DNA of 46,605 bases from positions 1 through 46,605 of the forward strand of contig JAFLUA010000014.1 of assembly GCA_022508985.1 (NCBI GenBank), given 5' to 3'. Made by a program: the position numbers and the translations under genes. This document shows, one piece after another, positions 9,517-16,989 of the stretch. Position 1 is the stretch's first letter; each line of letters begins with the position of its first letter. Below the pieces are notes generated by a model, which did not search any database, was not told the DNA's origin, and worked only from the letters and a program-made list of their open reading frames with translations. Source of the DNA: Muribaculaceae bacterium. Its GTDB lineage: Bacteria > Bacteroidota > Bacteroidia > Bacteroidales > Muribaculaceae.

Positions 9517-10356
9517 ATGCGCTTATTACAGAGAATCATATTGTGTTTTGTTTTGTTTGTGTCGACAGTTGATGCCGGTGCGCAGATTCTTGCAACAACA
9601 GGTGGAGAGCCATTCGATATAGATAGTGTGAAACGCGATTTCTCCAACCAGCCGTATTTCGGGCTTTATAAAGATAATTATTTTGTTTTCGGGCCATCGA
9701 TAGGTCCTCGAATGACAAGTACCAACACTAACGTCAAATTTCAGATTTCAATAGCACAACGTCTTACGGGCGCTACCTTGCCGTGGGGTACTTATCTCTA
9801 CTTGTTCTACTCGCAAAAATGCTTCTGGAACGTGCTTGAAAATTCGATGCCGATGACGGATCTCAATTTCAACCCGGGTATAGGTCTTACCAAGCCCCTT
9901 TTTGCTAAAAATCGCTATGTCGGAAAGTTGACTTTTTTGATTGAGCACGAAAGCAACGGGCGCGATGGCCTTGATTCTCGGTCGTGGAATCGTGTTGCTC
10001 TCAGCGGGCACATTATAGTGTCGCGTAATCTAATGGTGCATGGCAAAATATGGGCTCCGATAATAGATAGCGGCAACAACAAAGATATAGTGAGGTATTG
10101 TGGTTTTTATCAGGTGGGATTTCAAGCCATGAGCAACAACAGGCGCCTTTGCGGTAGTGTTACGGTGACTCCTCGCCCGGGATTTAATTTCAACACGGTG
10201 GTCGACTTATCGTATCGTATCCTAAAAAGAGATAACCAGTATCTGTTTTTACAGTTCTATAATGGATATGGAGAGGGGCTGCTTGAATATAACCGCTTTC
10301 ACTCGCAGCTTCGATTAGGAATACAGATAAAACCCAAACTGTTTAGTGACTATTGA
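9517..10356 (+). CDS. pldA: Outer-membrane phospholipase A1 (OMPLA)
   Basis: A 279-residue protein with an N-terminal signal peptide (about 1-22) and alternating hydrophobic strands that fit a beta-barrel. The OMPLA active site is clear: HESNG at 144-148 supplies His144 and Ser146, and RSWNR at 155-159 supplies the Asn (158) of the His-Ser-Asn triad. The family hydrolyses acyl chains of phospholipids in the outer leaflet of the outer membrane, helping to keep lipid asymmetry. The length matches E. coli PldA closely. The stop codon overlaps the ATG of the next gene by one base (TGATG), pointing to translational coupling with the DUF4369 lipoprotein gene. Confidence 0.88.
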   Translation: MRLLQRIILCFVLFVSTVDAGAQILATTGGEPFDIDSVKRDFSNQPYFGLYKDNYFVFGPSIGPRMTSTNTNVKFQISIAQRLTGATLPWGTYLYLFYSQKCFWNVLENSMPMTDLNFNPGIGLTKPLFAKNRYVGKLTFLIEHESNGRDGLDSRSWNRVALSGHIIVSRNLMVHGKIWAPIIDSGNNKDIVRYCGFYQVGFQAMSNNRRLCGSVTVTPRPGFNFNTVVDLSYRILKRDNQYLFLQFYNGYGEGLLEYNRFHSQLRLGIQIKPKLFSDY

Positions 10357-11366
10357 TGAAAAAACTACTACACATATTTTGCGGAGCTATCATTCTTATG
10401 GGCTTATCGTGCTCCGATAACGACCAATTTCGTGTAAACGGCACAATAGAGGGTAAGCCTACTATGAACTTGCGCGTGGCTTATTATAGCGACGGTGCAT
10501 TCCGCACACAAATCACGGCGGCCCGAGAAGGCGAATTTGAGTTTTACGGCACGGCACGGCAACCGGCATTAATTGAAGTTACCGACTATGAATACCGGCC
10601 TCTGGCGAGGCTGATTGCCGAAAATGGCAAGACGTATAAAGTGAAAGTTGACCCGACAAATCGTTATAGAATAGACGTTTCGGGTGGTGAGATAAACGAG
10701 CGGTGGTCGAAATTTTTGCGCGAAAATGCCGATAGCCTCGAGCTTGACGCCAATGCAATAGTGGCGCGATATGTCGATGAACATCGCGACGACATTGTGT
10801 CGACACTGCTTCTGCTCACTGTTTTTGATGCCTCACATGCCATTGCCGAGGCCGACTCTCTTATGGAAATGATAGCGCCGGAGGCGCGGCCCTCATCGCT
10901 GACCGAAGGATATAACGATGTGATGCAACGTCTTGTTACGTCGGTCGCTTTGGGTGATGTGTTGCCCATAAAATATATCGACCAAAAGGACACAATCCGT
11001 AGCTTTAACCCGGCCGAGCAGGCTTATTCCATCATAATGCTGTCGAGAGATGGCGACTTTAGAAGCGATTCTATAGTGCCTGCATTAAAAAGGCTATACA
11101 AAGACTATAAAAAATCGAGATTGGCAATACTCGATTTCTCATTAGATAGCGACGAAGCATCGTGGAAACGCAGTATTCGCACAGATAGTGCCGAGTGGAG
11201 CCAAGGGTGGGGTGCCGGTGGCGTGGCATCGCTGGGTGTCGACCGCCTCGGGATACCGCGAGTGCCCTTTGTAATCGTATGCGACTCTACCGGCCGACAA
11301 TTATATCGCGGCTCCGAGATTGCTACGGCCGAAAAAATTGTAAACACCATAGTAAAAGAGAAATAA
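10356..11366 (+). CDS. DUF4369 lipoprotein with degenerate thioredoxin-like domain
   Basis: A 336-residue lipoprotein: signal peptide with lipobox LSC near residue 19 (Cys followed by SDND). Residues about 25-110 match the DUF4369 beta domain common in Bacteroidota (VNGTIEG, then a LARLIAENG-type segment). The C-terminal part (about 220-330) resembles a thioredoxin fold, ending in VPFVIVCDSTGRQLYRG, where the cis-Pro loop is kept but no CxxC is present. It should therefore not be a redox enzyme. The likely place is the periplasmic face of a membrane. I chose the ATG at 10356; an in-frame TTG sits one codon earlier. It is coupled to pldA and is followed by comM after 1 base. The function is unknown. 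Confidence 0.72.
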   Translation: MKKLLHIFCGAIILMGLSCSDNDQFRVNGTIEGKPTMNLRVAYYSDGAFRTQITAAREGEFEFYGTARQPALIEVTDYEYRPLARLIAENGKTYKVKVDPTNRYRIDVSGGEINERWSKFLRENADSLELDANAIVARYVDEHRDDIVSTLLLLTVFDASHAIAEADSLMEMIAPEARPSSLTEGYNDVMQRLVTSVALGDVLPIKYIDQKDTIRSFNPAEQAYSIIMLSRDGDFRSDSIVPALKRLYKDYKKSRLAILDFSLDSDEASWKRSIRTDSAEWSQGWGAGGVASLGVDRLGIPRVPFVIVCDSTGRQLYRGSEIATAEKIVNTIVKEK

Positions 11367-11367
11367 G

Positions 11368-12915
11368 ATGCTCGTAAAGACTTATGCCGCCGCTGTCCAC
11401 GGAATAGACGCCATAGTAGTAACCGTAGAGACCGTCGTAACAAAGGGAATGCAATATTGCATTGTGGGCCTTCCCGACGCCGCCGTTAAAGAGAGCCACG
11501 AGCGTGTCAGAGCCGCTATTGCGCAATCACATTTCAATATCCCTCGAATTTCGGTCGTTATCAACCTCGCCCCTGCCGATATCCGCAAAGAGGGCGCCGC
11601 ATACGATTTACCGATAGCGGTGGCCGTGCTTGTGGGTGCCGCGGTGATTGAAGCCCCCGATTTAGATAAGTATATGATTCTTGGCGAGTTGTCGCTCGAT
11701 GGCTCCGTCTTGCCAGTCAAAGGAGTCTTGCCGATGGCGATAGAGGCTCGTGCTAAAGGGTTCAAAGGCATTATCGTGCCTTCGGCAAATGCCACCGAAG
11801 CAGCGGTAGTGAACAATCTCGAAGTTTATGGAGTGGACAGCCTGCAAGAAGTTGTCGCATTCTTCAAAGATAACACTACGATAAAGCCTACAGTAGTGGA
11901 TACACGTGCCGAATTTGCCCGAGCAAGCACAGTTTATGATTACGACTTTAGCGAGGTTAAAGGGCAGGAAAATGTTAAGCGAGCCTTCGAAGTGGCCTGT
12001 GCCGGTGGGCACAACATCCTTCTGATCGGGCCTCCGGGTTCCGGTAAATCTATGATGGCAAAACGATTGCCGTCAATAATGCCGCCTTTGACTCTCGGAG
12101 AGGCCCTCGAAACGACGAAGATACACTCTGTTGCGGGCAAATTGCGCCGAGGAGCAAAACTCATGACGGTGCGACCCTTCCGGTCGCCGCATCACACCGT
12201 GTCGTCGGTGGCTATGGTAGGAGGTGGCGCCAATCCCAAGCCCGGTGAGATATCCCTGGCCCATAATGGCATACTATTTCTCGACGAGTTCCCCGAGTTT
12301 CCACGTTCGGTGCTCGAGGTGTTGCGACAGCCACTCGAAGACCGTCACATAAGCGTGTCGCGTGCACGTTATCAGGTCGATTACCCCGCTGGCTTCATGC
12401 TTGTGGCCTCGATGAACCCCTGTCCGTGCGGTTATTACACCCACCCCTCGAAGCCGTGTACCTGTCAACCAGGGGCCGTCGGTAGATATATGAGCCGTAT
12501 ATCCGGACCTCTACTCGACCGTATCGACCTGCATGTGGAGATAATGCCCGTGCCCTTCGACGACCTGGCGGCAAAGCGTAGTGGCGAAACGTCGGCGGCC
12601 ATTCGCGAGAGAGTGATACGAGCTCGTGAGATACAGGCGCAACGATATGCCTCCGAGCCCGAAATTCATTGTAATGCGCAGATAAATTCGCGTCTAATGT
12701 CGAAATATTGCACCTTGTCGCCAACAGCGACAGCCATCTTAAAACGAGCCATAGAAAAATACGATATGTCGGCTCGCGCCTACGACCGCATTCTCAAAGT
12801 GGCACGCACCATAGCCGACCTCGATGCCAGCGCCGAGATTATGCCTCAACACATAAGCGAAGCCGTAAACTACCGCTCACTCGATCGCTCCTCCTGGGGC
12901 ACCGCCCTCGGATAA
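11368..12915 (+). CDS. comM: ComM/YifB family Mg-chelatase-like AAA+ ATPase
   Basis: A 515-residue protein of normal length. The N-terminal Lon-protease-like/ChlI domain (about 1-170) includes GLPDAAVKESHERVR. The AAA+ core has Walker A GPPGSGKS (221-228) and Walker B ILFLDE near 301-307, and a Cys cluster PCPCGYY...CTC near 350-365 is typical of YifB. A Mg-chelatase C-terminal domain follows. In other bacteria ComM is a hexameric helicase that helps branch migration during integration of transformed DNA; that role here is by homology. It lies 1 base after the DUF4369 gene. A decayed second copy of two segments of this gene lies at 14690-14905, beyond the toxin and nuclease genes. Confidence 0.93.
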   Translation: MLVKTYAAAVHGIDAIVVTVETVVTKGMQYCIVGLPDAAVKESHERVRAAIAQSHFNIPRISVVINLAPADIRKEGAAYDLPIAVAVLVGAAVIEAPDLDKYMILGELSLDGSVLPVKGVLPMAIEARAKGFKGIIVPSANATEAAVVNNLEVYGVDSLQEVVAFFKDNTTIKPTVVDTRAEFARASTVYDYDFSEVKGQENVKRAFEVACAGGHNILLIGPPGSGKSMMAKRLPSIMPPLTLGEALETTKIHSVAGKLRRGAKLMTVRPFRSPHHTVSSVAMVGGGANPKPGEISLAHNGILFLDEFPEFPRSVLEVLRQPLEDRHISVSRARYQVDYPAGFMLVASMNPCPCGYYTHPSKPCTCQPGAVGRYMSRISGPLLDRIDLHVEIMPVPFDDLAAKRSGETSAAIRERVIRAREIQAQRYASEPEIHCNAQINSRLMSKYCTLSPTATAILKRAIEKYDMSARAYDRILKVARTIADLDASAEIMPQHISEAVNYRSLDRSSWGTALG

Positions 12916-12934
12916 ACCACAAATTTTAAAAATT

Positions 12935-13129
12935 ATGTCAGAAAAAGAATACACATCTTATAGATTTAACGATACGACAGACCCTACCGACGAGCAGTTG
13001 GCCGAACTGATGCGTCGTGCCGCAGCAGACGCAAGGGAAAATGGCCGGAAAGCAACTGAGAAATTCTTTGATGAGCTGTATAAGGCTTGTGAAGAGGCAA
13101 AGCAACGTTCACTCTCAAATACTAAATAA
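12935..13129 (+). CDS. Small putative antitoxin paired with the zeta-like toxin
   Basis: A 64-residue, mostly helical, strongly charged protein. It is placed 19 bases after comM and 3 bases before the zeta-toxin gene. Small size, charge and tight spacing are what one expects of a type II antitoxin. A helix rich in Glu, Arg and Lys (about 18-55) could wrap the toxin. It has no recognisable epsilon or PezA helix-turn-helix domain, so its family is unknown and the antitoxin role is inferred only from context. No obvious promoter separates it from comM. Confidence 0.6.
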   Translation: MSEKEYTSYRFNDTTDPTDEQLAELMRRAAADARENGRKATEKFFDELYKACEEAKQRSLSNTK

Positions 13130-13132
13130 GTC

Positions 13133-13732
13133 ATGGCGCTCGATCGTAGACCCATTCTTATCGTAATTGCCGGCCCTAACGGTTCCGGCAAAACGACCAT
13201 AACTTCAAGGTTGCTTAAGAGTGAATGGCTTGAAGATGCAATATATATTAACCCAGATAACATCGCTCAGGAAAAGTTTGGTGATTGGAACTCTCCTGAA
13301 GCTATCATTAGCGCCGCGCAATATTGTGAAGACTGGCGCGAAAAATGCCTTAAAGAAAAACGTAGTTTGATTTTTGAGACTGTATTTTCTTCCGCAGGGA
13401 AAGTGGAATATGTAAGAAGGGCAATTCAAGCCGGATACTTTGTTAGGATCTTCTTTATCTCTACTGAAAACCCTACAATTAATTCAGCGAGAATTGCAAA
13501 AAGAGTTATGGAAGGGGGGCATGACGTTCCTATTACCAAGATAATCTCCCGTTATGTAAAATCAATCGCCAACTGTGCGGAGATCGCCAGCGAAGTAGAC
13601 AGACTGTATATTTACGACAACTCCATTGATGGAGAAGAAGCGCGCCCAATATTTAGGCTTAAAGACGGCCAAATCGGTAAAATCTACACTGATACCATTC
13701 CAGAATGGGCAAAAAACATCATACCGAAATAA
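13133..13732 (+). CDS. Zeta-toxin family P-loop kinase
   Basis: A 199-residue protein with the zeta/PezT layout: Walker A GPNGSGKTT (14-22), NPD at 40-42 following a beta strand, FETVFS at 81-86, and the arginine-containing stretch NSARIAKRVMEGGH (117-130), which fits the lid that binds the phosphates. Zeta toxins phosphorylate UDP-N-acetylglucosamine or related nucleotide sugars and poison cell-wall synthesis. Some members of this P-loop group are not toxins, so the substrate is open. The base composition is lower in GC than comM, which fits later acquisition. It forms a two-gene unit with the small upstream ORF. Confidence 0.82.
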   Translation: MALDRRPILIVIAGPNGSGKTTITSRLLKSEWLEDAIYINPDNIAQEKFGDWNSPEAIISAAQYCEDWREKCLKEKRSLIFETVFSSAGKVEYVRRAIQAGYFVRIFFISTENPTINSARIAKRVMEGGHDVPITKIISRYVKSIANCAEIASEVDRLYIYDNSIDGEEARPIFRLKDGQIGKIYTDTIPEWAKNIIPK

Positions 13733-13788
13733 AAACAATTTAATATACCATTACATTTAACTTATAAGCAAAAAATAATCTTCTAAAA

Positions 13789-14634
13789 GTGAAAAAAAGT
13801 AATTCATATAGAATTCTTGATATAACTCATTATTTCCCGGAAATTTTTCCCAACACTAAAAAAATAGACAAGAGAAAGAATATCTTTGAAAACTCCAAAG
13901 GGCAAAAGATATATTTTCAATCATCTTTGGTAAATGATTATAATTCGTACAAAGCGACTTGGAATTCAATAAAATGGCCTATTCTAAATCTAATTGACTT
14001 TTATTGTTTAATTGTAGACAAAATAGGATTTTTCTATATCCCCATAGATTTGCTAAAAGAATATTCCTATATCTCTCCTTCAAAAAATGATGAGTTATTC
14101 CATATTAGATTTAAAATTTTTCCTGAAATGAGTTTCATCACTTCGAAAGGAAATACTTTTAATTATTCATTAAAACAATATTTTATTCCTTTTATATTCC
14201 TGGATGAAAATAAATTAGAAGATCAAATTGCTGAAGAATCTTTTGAAGAAACTTTATTTAAAACCTTAATATTTGAAGATTGTAAAGAACAGTATAAAGA
14301 AAGACTGGGATTCTCTAGAATTCGAATAGAAAATAGGGCTCAAAAAGCTCGAATTGCTAAATTAGAAAATTACACATGTCAAATTTGTGGATATAGATAT
14401 GAATATAAAAATAATTTAGGGCAAAAAAGATGGATAATAGAAGTAGATCATATTAAAGAAAAAAGTAAAGGAGGGGGAGAAGAAATTAATAATATGTTAG
14501 TGCTTTGCCCTAATTGTCATGCTAAAAAGACTAAAGGCGCTATCATTATTAATGAAGATTTTTCTTATCTTGAGAATAATGAAATACATCAATTGAAAAC
14601 TAATCTACATCTTGGGAAGTTTAAGCATATATAA
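13789..14634 (+). CDS. HNH endonuclease with uncharacterised N-terminal domain
   Basis: A 281-residue protein starting at GTG 13789; I see no ATG at a sensible position upstream. The C-terminal 90 residues form a zinc-ribbon HNH nuclease: C197xxC200, the VDH core with D220/H221, an Asn pair at 234-235, then C240xxCH244. About 190 residues precede it without a domain I recognise; they are rich in Phe, Ile, Tyr and Lys. The gene is very AT-rich compared with all its neighbours, a strong sign of horizontal transfer. By family and position it could be a restriction or anti-phage nuclease whose N-terminus recognises DNA, but that is inference. It sits between the zeta-toxin gene and a comM remnant. 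Confidence 0.8.
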   Translation: MKKSNSYRILDITHYFPEIFPNTKKIDKRKNIFENSKGQKIYFQSSLVNDYNSYKATWNSIKWPILNLIDFYCLIVDKIGFFYIPIDLLKEYSYISPSKNDELFHIRFKIFPEMSFITSKGNTFNYSLKQYFIPFIFLDENKLEDQIAEESFEETLFKTLIFEDCKEQYKERLGFSRIRIENRAQKARIAKLENYTCQICGYRYEYKNNLGQKRWIIEVDHIKEKSKGGGEEINNMLVLCPNCHAKKTKGAIIINEDFSYLENNEIHQLKTNLHLGKFKHI

Positions 14635-14689
14635 ATATAAAATCTTGTTTTAGTTTCTTCCTCCGACTCGTGTACTAATGTCGTGGCAA

Positions 14690-14905
14690 AGGTATGTGGT
14701 GGCAATCCCAAGCCAGGTGAGATATCCCTGGCTCATAATGGCATACTATTTCTCGACGACCTGGCGGCAAAGCGTAGTGGCGTCGGCGGCCATTCGCGAG
14801 AGAGTGATACGAGCTCGCGAGATACGTGCGCAACGATATGCCTCCGAGCCCGAAATACATTGCAATGCGCAGATAAATTCGCGGCTAATGTCGAAATATT
14901 GCCTT
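14690..14905 (+). pseudogene. Decayed partial second copy of comM with internal deletions
   Basis: Two blocks match the intact comM nearly base for base: 14690-14759 to about 12217-12287 (with a 3-base gap near the start) and 14760-14905 to 12564-12714. The join removes 276 bases in frame between two copies of the heptamer TCGACGA (12281-12287 and 12557-12563), leaving one copy. A second deletion of 5 bases (AAACG) breaks the frame. In the aligned blocks nearly all substitutions are synonymous (CCC/CCA, GCC/GCT, CGT/CGC, ATT/ATA, TGT/TGC, CGT/CGG); only CAG/CGT changes a residue. The copy cannot make protein. It flanks the toxin/HNH genes on the side away from intact comM. Confidence 0.92.
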
Positions 14906-14975
14906 TGCGCGGCAAAAGTGGCAATTGGTTTTGGTGCAAATAGTTTCGGTGGTGGGCGGGATCTAAATTTTGATA

Positions 14976-15008
14976 AAATCGGAATAGAAAATTTGGTTTT
15001 ACCGATTT
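14976..15008. repeat. Inverted repeat overlapping the promoter of the CotH unit
   Basis: AAATCGG (14976-14982) and CCGATTT (15002-15008) are perfect inverted arms 19 bases apart. The right arm lies in the spacer between the candidate -33 and -7 elements, a good place for a repressor to bind. It could equally be chance in AT-rich DNA. Confidence 0.35.
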
Positions 15009-15022
15009 ATTGCTTAAATTCG
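14992..15022 (+). promoter_or_regulatory. Candidate promoter for the secreted-protein/CotH unit
   Basis: TTTG at 14992-14995, a 19-base spacer and TAAATTCG at 15015-15022. The -7 element departs from TAnnTTTG at one position. Transcription would start near 15029, shortly before the first gene. Confidence 0.45.
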
Positions 15023-15044
15023 CACTTAATTAAGTGGATGTTTT

Positions 15045-15512
15045 ATGTTTATGAAGCCATGTAGAATGCAGATGAAGAGACTTTTTACGATGGCATTGCT
15101 GGTTTTTGCTGCATGCGTTGGAGCAATCGGCGTGTATGGCGAGGCGATGGAGGTGCCGTATTTGCTTGTTACTAAAGCAGATCAAGGAGATAAGACGTTT
15201 CTGATAACAAATGACTTGGAGCTCAGGCACATATCGGCTAACGAGTTGCATGTTTGCTCGAGTAATTACGATGAGTATCTGAGTGTTGCCGGCGTGGAAT
15301 CTCTCGGAATCGTCTATGCCGAAGATTTGGAGACATCGCTACCTGAGGTGTTGTCAAAAGGTGATATAAAAGAATGGCGTATCACGAGCCTCGATGGCAA
15401 GAGTGTCGCTGAAGGGCATACGGGGCGGCCGGATTTTTCCAAGCTTAGCCTGAATGTGATGTATGTTATTACAATTGATGGACGCTCTTATAAATATCTT
15501 AAACTACAGTAG
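15045..15512 (+). CDS. Small secreted protein with a type IX-like C-terminal sorting tail
   Basis: Up to 155 residues. Several in-frame ATGs (15045, 15051, 15066, 15072) precede a signal peptide whose natural start would be MKRLF at 15072. After cleavage, about 60 residues resemble the beta-repeat found at the N-terminus of many secreted Bacteroidota proteins (a strand with ELRHISANELHV, then ESLGIVYAEDLE). The last 40 residues have a T9SS type A-like pattern: SLDGKSVAEG, then DFSKLS, VMYVITIDGRSYKYLKL. That suggests export through the type IX route and surface attachment. It lies 4 bases before the CotH gene and probably works with it. The function is unknown. Confidence 0.65.
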   Translation: MFMKPCRMQMKRLFTMALLVFAACVGAIGVYGEAMEVPYLLVTKADQGDKTFLITNDLELRHISANELHVCSSNYDEYLSVAGVESLGIVYAEDLETSLPEVLSKGDIKEWRITSLDGKSVAEGHTGRPDFSKLSLNVMYVITIDGRSYKYLKLQ

Positions 15513-15516
15513 AGAG

Positions 15517-16821
15517 ATGAAAAAACGCAAGATTATAACGCTGTGGTGCGTCGCGTTTATCGGCATCGCAGCTCTCGGGCAAGAAAGTGTATTGCAGGTT
15601 ATTAATGGCAAGGCCTACACGCCCAAGCAATGGACCGATATAGAGCGTATTTCATTTAATGTAGATGAGGGTGTGATGATAATAAGTGATGTGGATGAGG
15701 GTTCGCTTTCGCTGCCGTTGCAACCATCGCTGAGCATACCGTCAGGCCCCACTGTGCCACTGATAGAGATTACGACGGAAGAAGACCTGGAGGAAATACC
15801 CAATAGGGTTGATTACAAAGTCGCCTCGTTTAAGCTCTCCGGTTTTGGCAATTGTGATGATGTGGAAAGAGATCTTAATATCCGCGGTCGCGGCAATACG
15901 TCTTGGACCTTCGCCAAGAAGCCCTATCGACTGAAATTTGATAAGAAGGTGAGCCTTTGTGGGTTGCCGGCGGCGAAGGGATATGTGCTACTGGCCAATT
16001 ACACCGACCCGAGTCTGGCGCAGTTTGCCCTTGCCACAAAAATAGGGCAAATGCTCGACCTCCCCTATACCAACCAAGTCGCTGCCGTCGATGTTGTCCT
16101 TAATGGGATATATAAGGGGTCGTATGTGCTTACCAACAAGCCCGGAATCAATGCCGGCAGCGTCGACATTGATGAGTCTAATTCTATAATGTGGGAGCTC
16201 GATGTGAAATACGATGAAGCCCTTAAGTTTAAGAGTGCGATATTGGGCCTCCCCGTAATGGTGTCTGACCCTGATTTAGACAATGATGCGTTTGAAAAAT
16301 GGAAGCGCGATTTTAATGAGATGGAGGCGGCGGCCGTCGAAATAAATGCGTCGCAATATGTCGATATGGACGTCTTTGCTCGCTATCTGCTGGTAAATGA
16401 AATATTGAAGAACGATGAGATAGGGTGGCCTAAAAGCGTGAAACTATTTAAGAGTGAAGGCGGTAAATATATCTTTGGGCCTATCTGGGATTTTGACGCG
16501 GCAATGGGCCATGTTTGGTCGGGGCATATAAACTATACTACCGATAAAATCAATAATGAGGTGTGGCGAAACACATTGTTCAGCTATCTTGAAGAAGACA
16601 GCGAGGCCATCGCTGCGCGAAAAAAATACTGGAAAGAGATTAGAGAGCGGCTGCCGGAACTCCTGGAGTATATCGACGAATATTCGCAGGCGGTGCGAAA
16701 TTCTGCGCTGAGAAATCAAGCAATGTGGACGTCGCTTGACGATTTTGATGAGTCGCTCGAAAAAATGAAGCATTGGCTGCAATTGCGCTTTGAAGCCCTT
16801 GATGAGATAATCGGGCAATAG
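15517..16821 (+). CDS. CotH-family secreted protein (kinase-like fold)
   Basis: A 434-residue protein when started at the ATG 15517, which gives a clean signal peptide (KKRKIITLWCVAFIGIAALG) 4 bases after the preceding stop; an 18-codon longer frame upstream is less likely. An N-terminal VINGKAYTPKQW...IERISF repeat-like segment is followed by the CotH domain: RDLNIRGRGNTSW, a KKPYRLKFDKK segment, LLANYTDPSL and the catalytic-type WDFDAAMG. CotH proteins are atypical protein kinases in spore formers and fungi; in Bacteroidota they are secreted proteins of unknown substrate. No T9SS-like tail is seen on this one, unlike its partner. A bidirectional hairpin follows it. Confidence 0.85.
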   Translation: MKKRKIITLWCVAFIGIAALGQESVLQVINGKAYTPKQWTDIERISFNVDEGVMIISDVDEGSLSLPLQPSLSIPSGPTVPLIEITTEEDLEEIPNRVDYKVASFKLSGFGNCDDVERDLNIRGRGNTSWTFAKKPYRLKFDKKVSLCGLPAAKGYVLLANYTDPSLAQFALATKIGQMLDLPYTNQVAAVDVVLNGIYKGSYVLTNKPGINAGSVDIDESNSIMWELDVKYDEALKFKSAILGLPVMVSDPDLDNDAFEKWKRDFNEMEAAAVEINASQYVDMDVFARYLLVNEILKNDEIGWPKSVKLFKSEGGKYIFGPIWDFDAAMGHVWSGHINYTTDKINNEVWRNTLFSYLEEDSEAIAARKKYWKEIRERLPELLEYIDEYSQAVRNSALRNQAMWTSLDDFDESLEKMKHWLQLRFEALDEIIGQ

Positions 16822-16845
16822 AAGATATAGCAATGATAAAACAAC

Positions 16846-16880
16846 GAGGGCGCCTTCGGAAGTGAAGAGGCGCCCTCTTG
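16846..16880. terminator. Bidirectional hairpin between the CotH gene and recQ
   Basis: Perfect 9-base arms GAGGGCGCC (16846-16854) and GGCGCCCTC (16869-16877) around a 14-base loop, followed by a short T-containing tail. It lies between convergent genes and can serve both. The remaining bases to 16989 show nothing else. Confidence 0.6.
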
Positions 16881-16989
16881 TGTACTGAAAAGTTAGTTAG
16901 CTTAAATCGGTTGTTGAGGTAGTTGCGTTTATTTTTTAGATGTATTAAGGCGGCTAAGGTTTAATAGTGCTGTAGTTATTTAACCCAAA

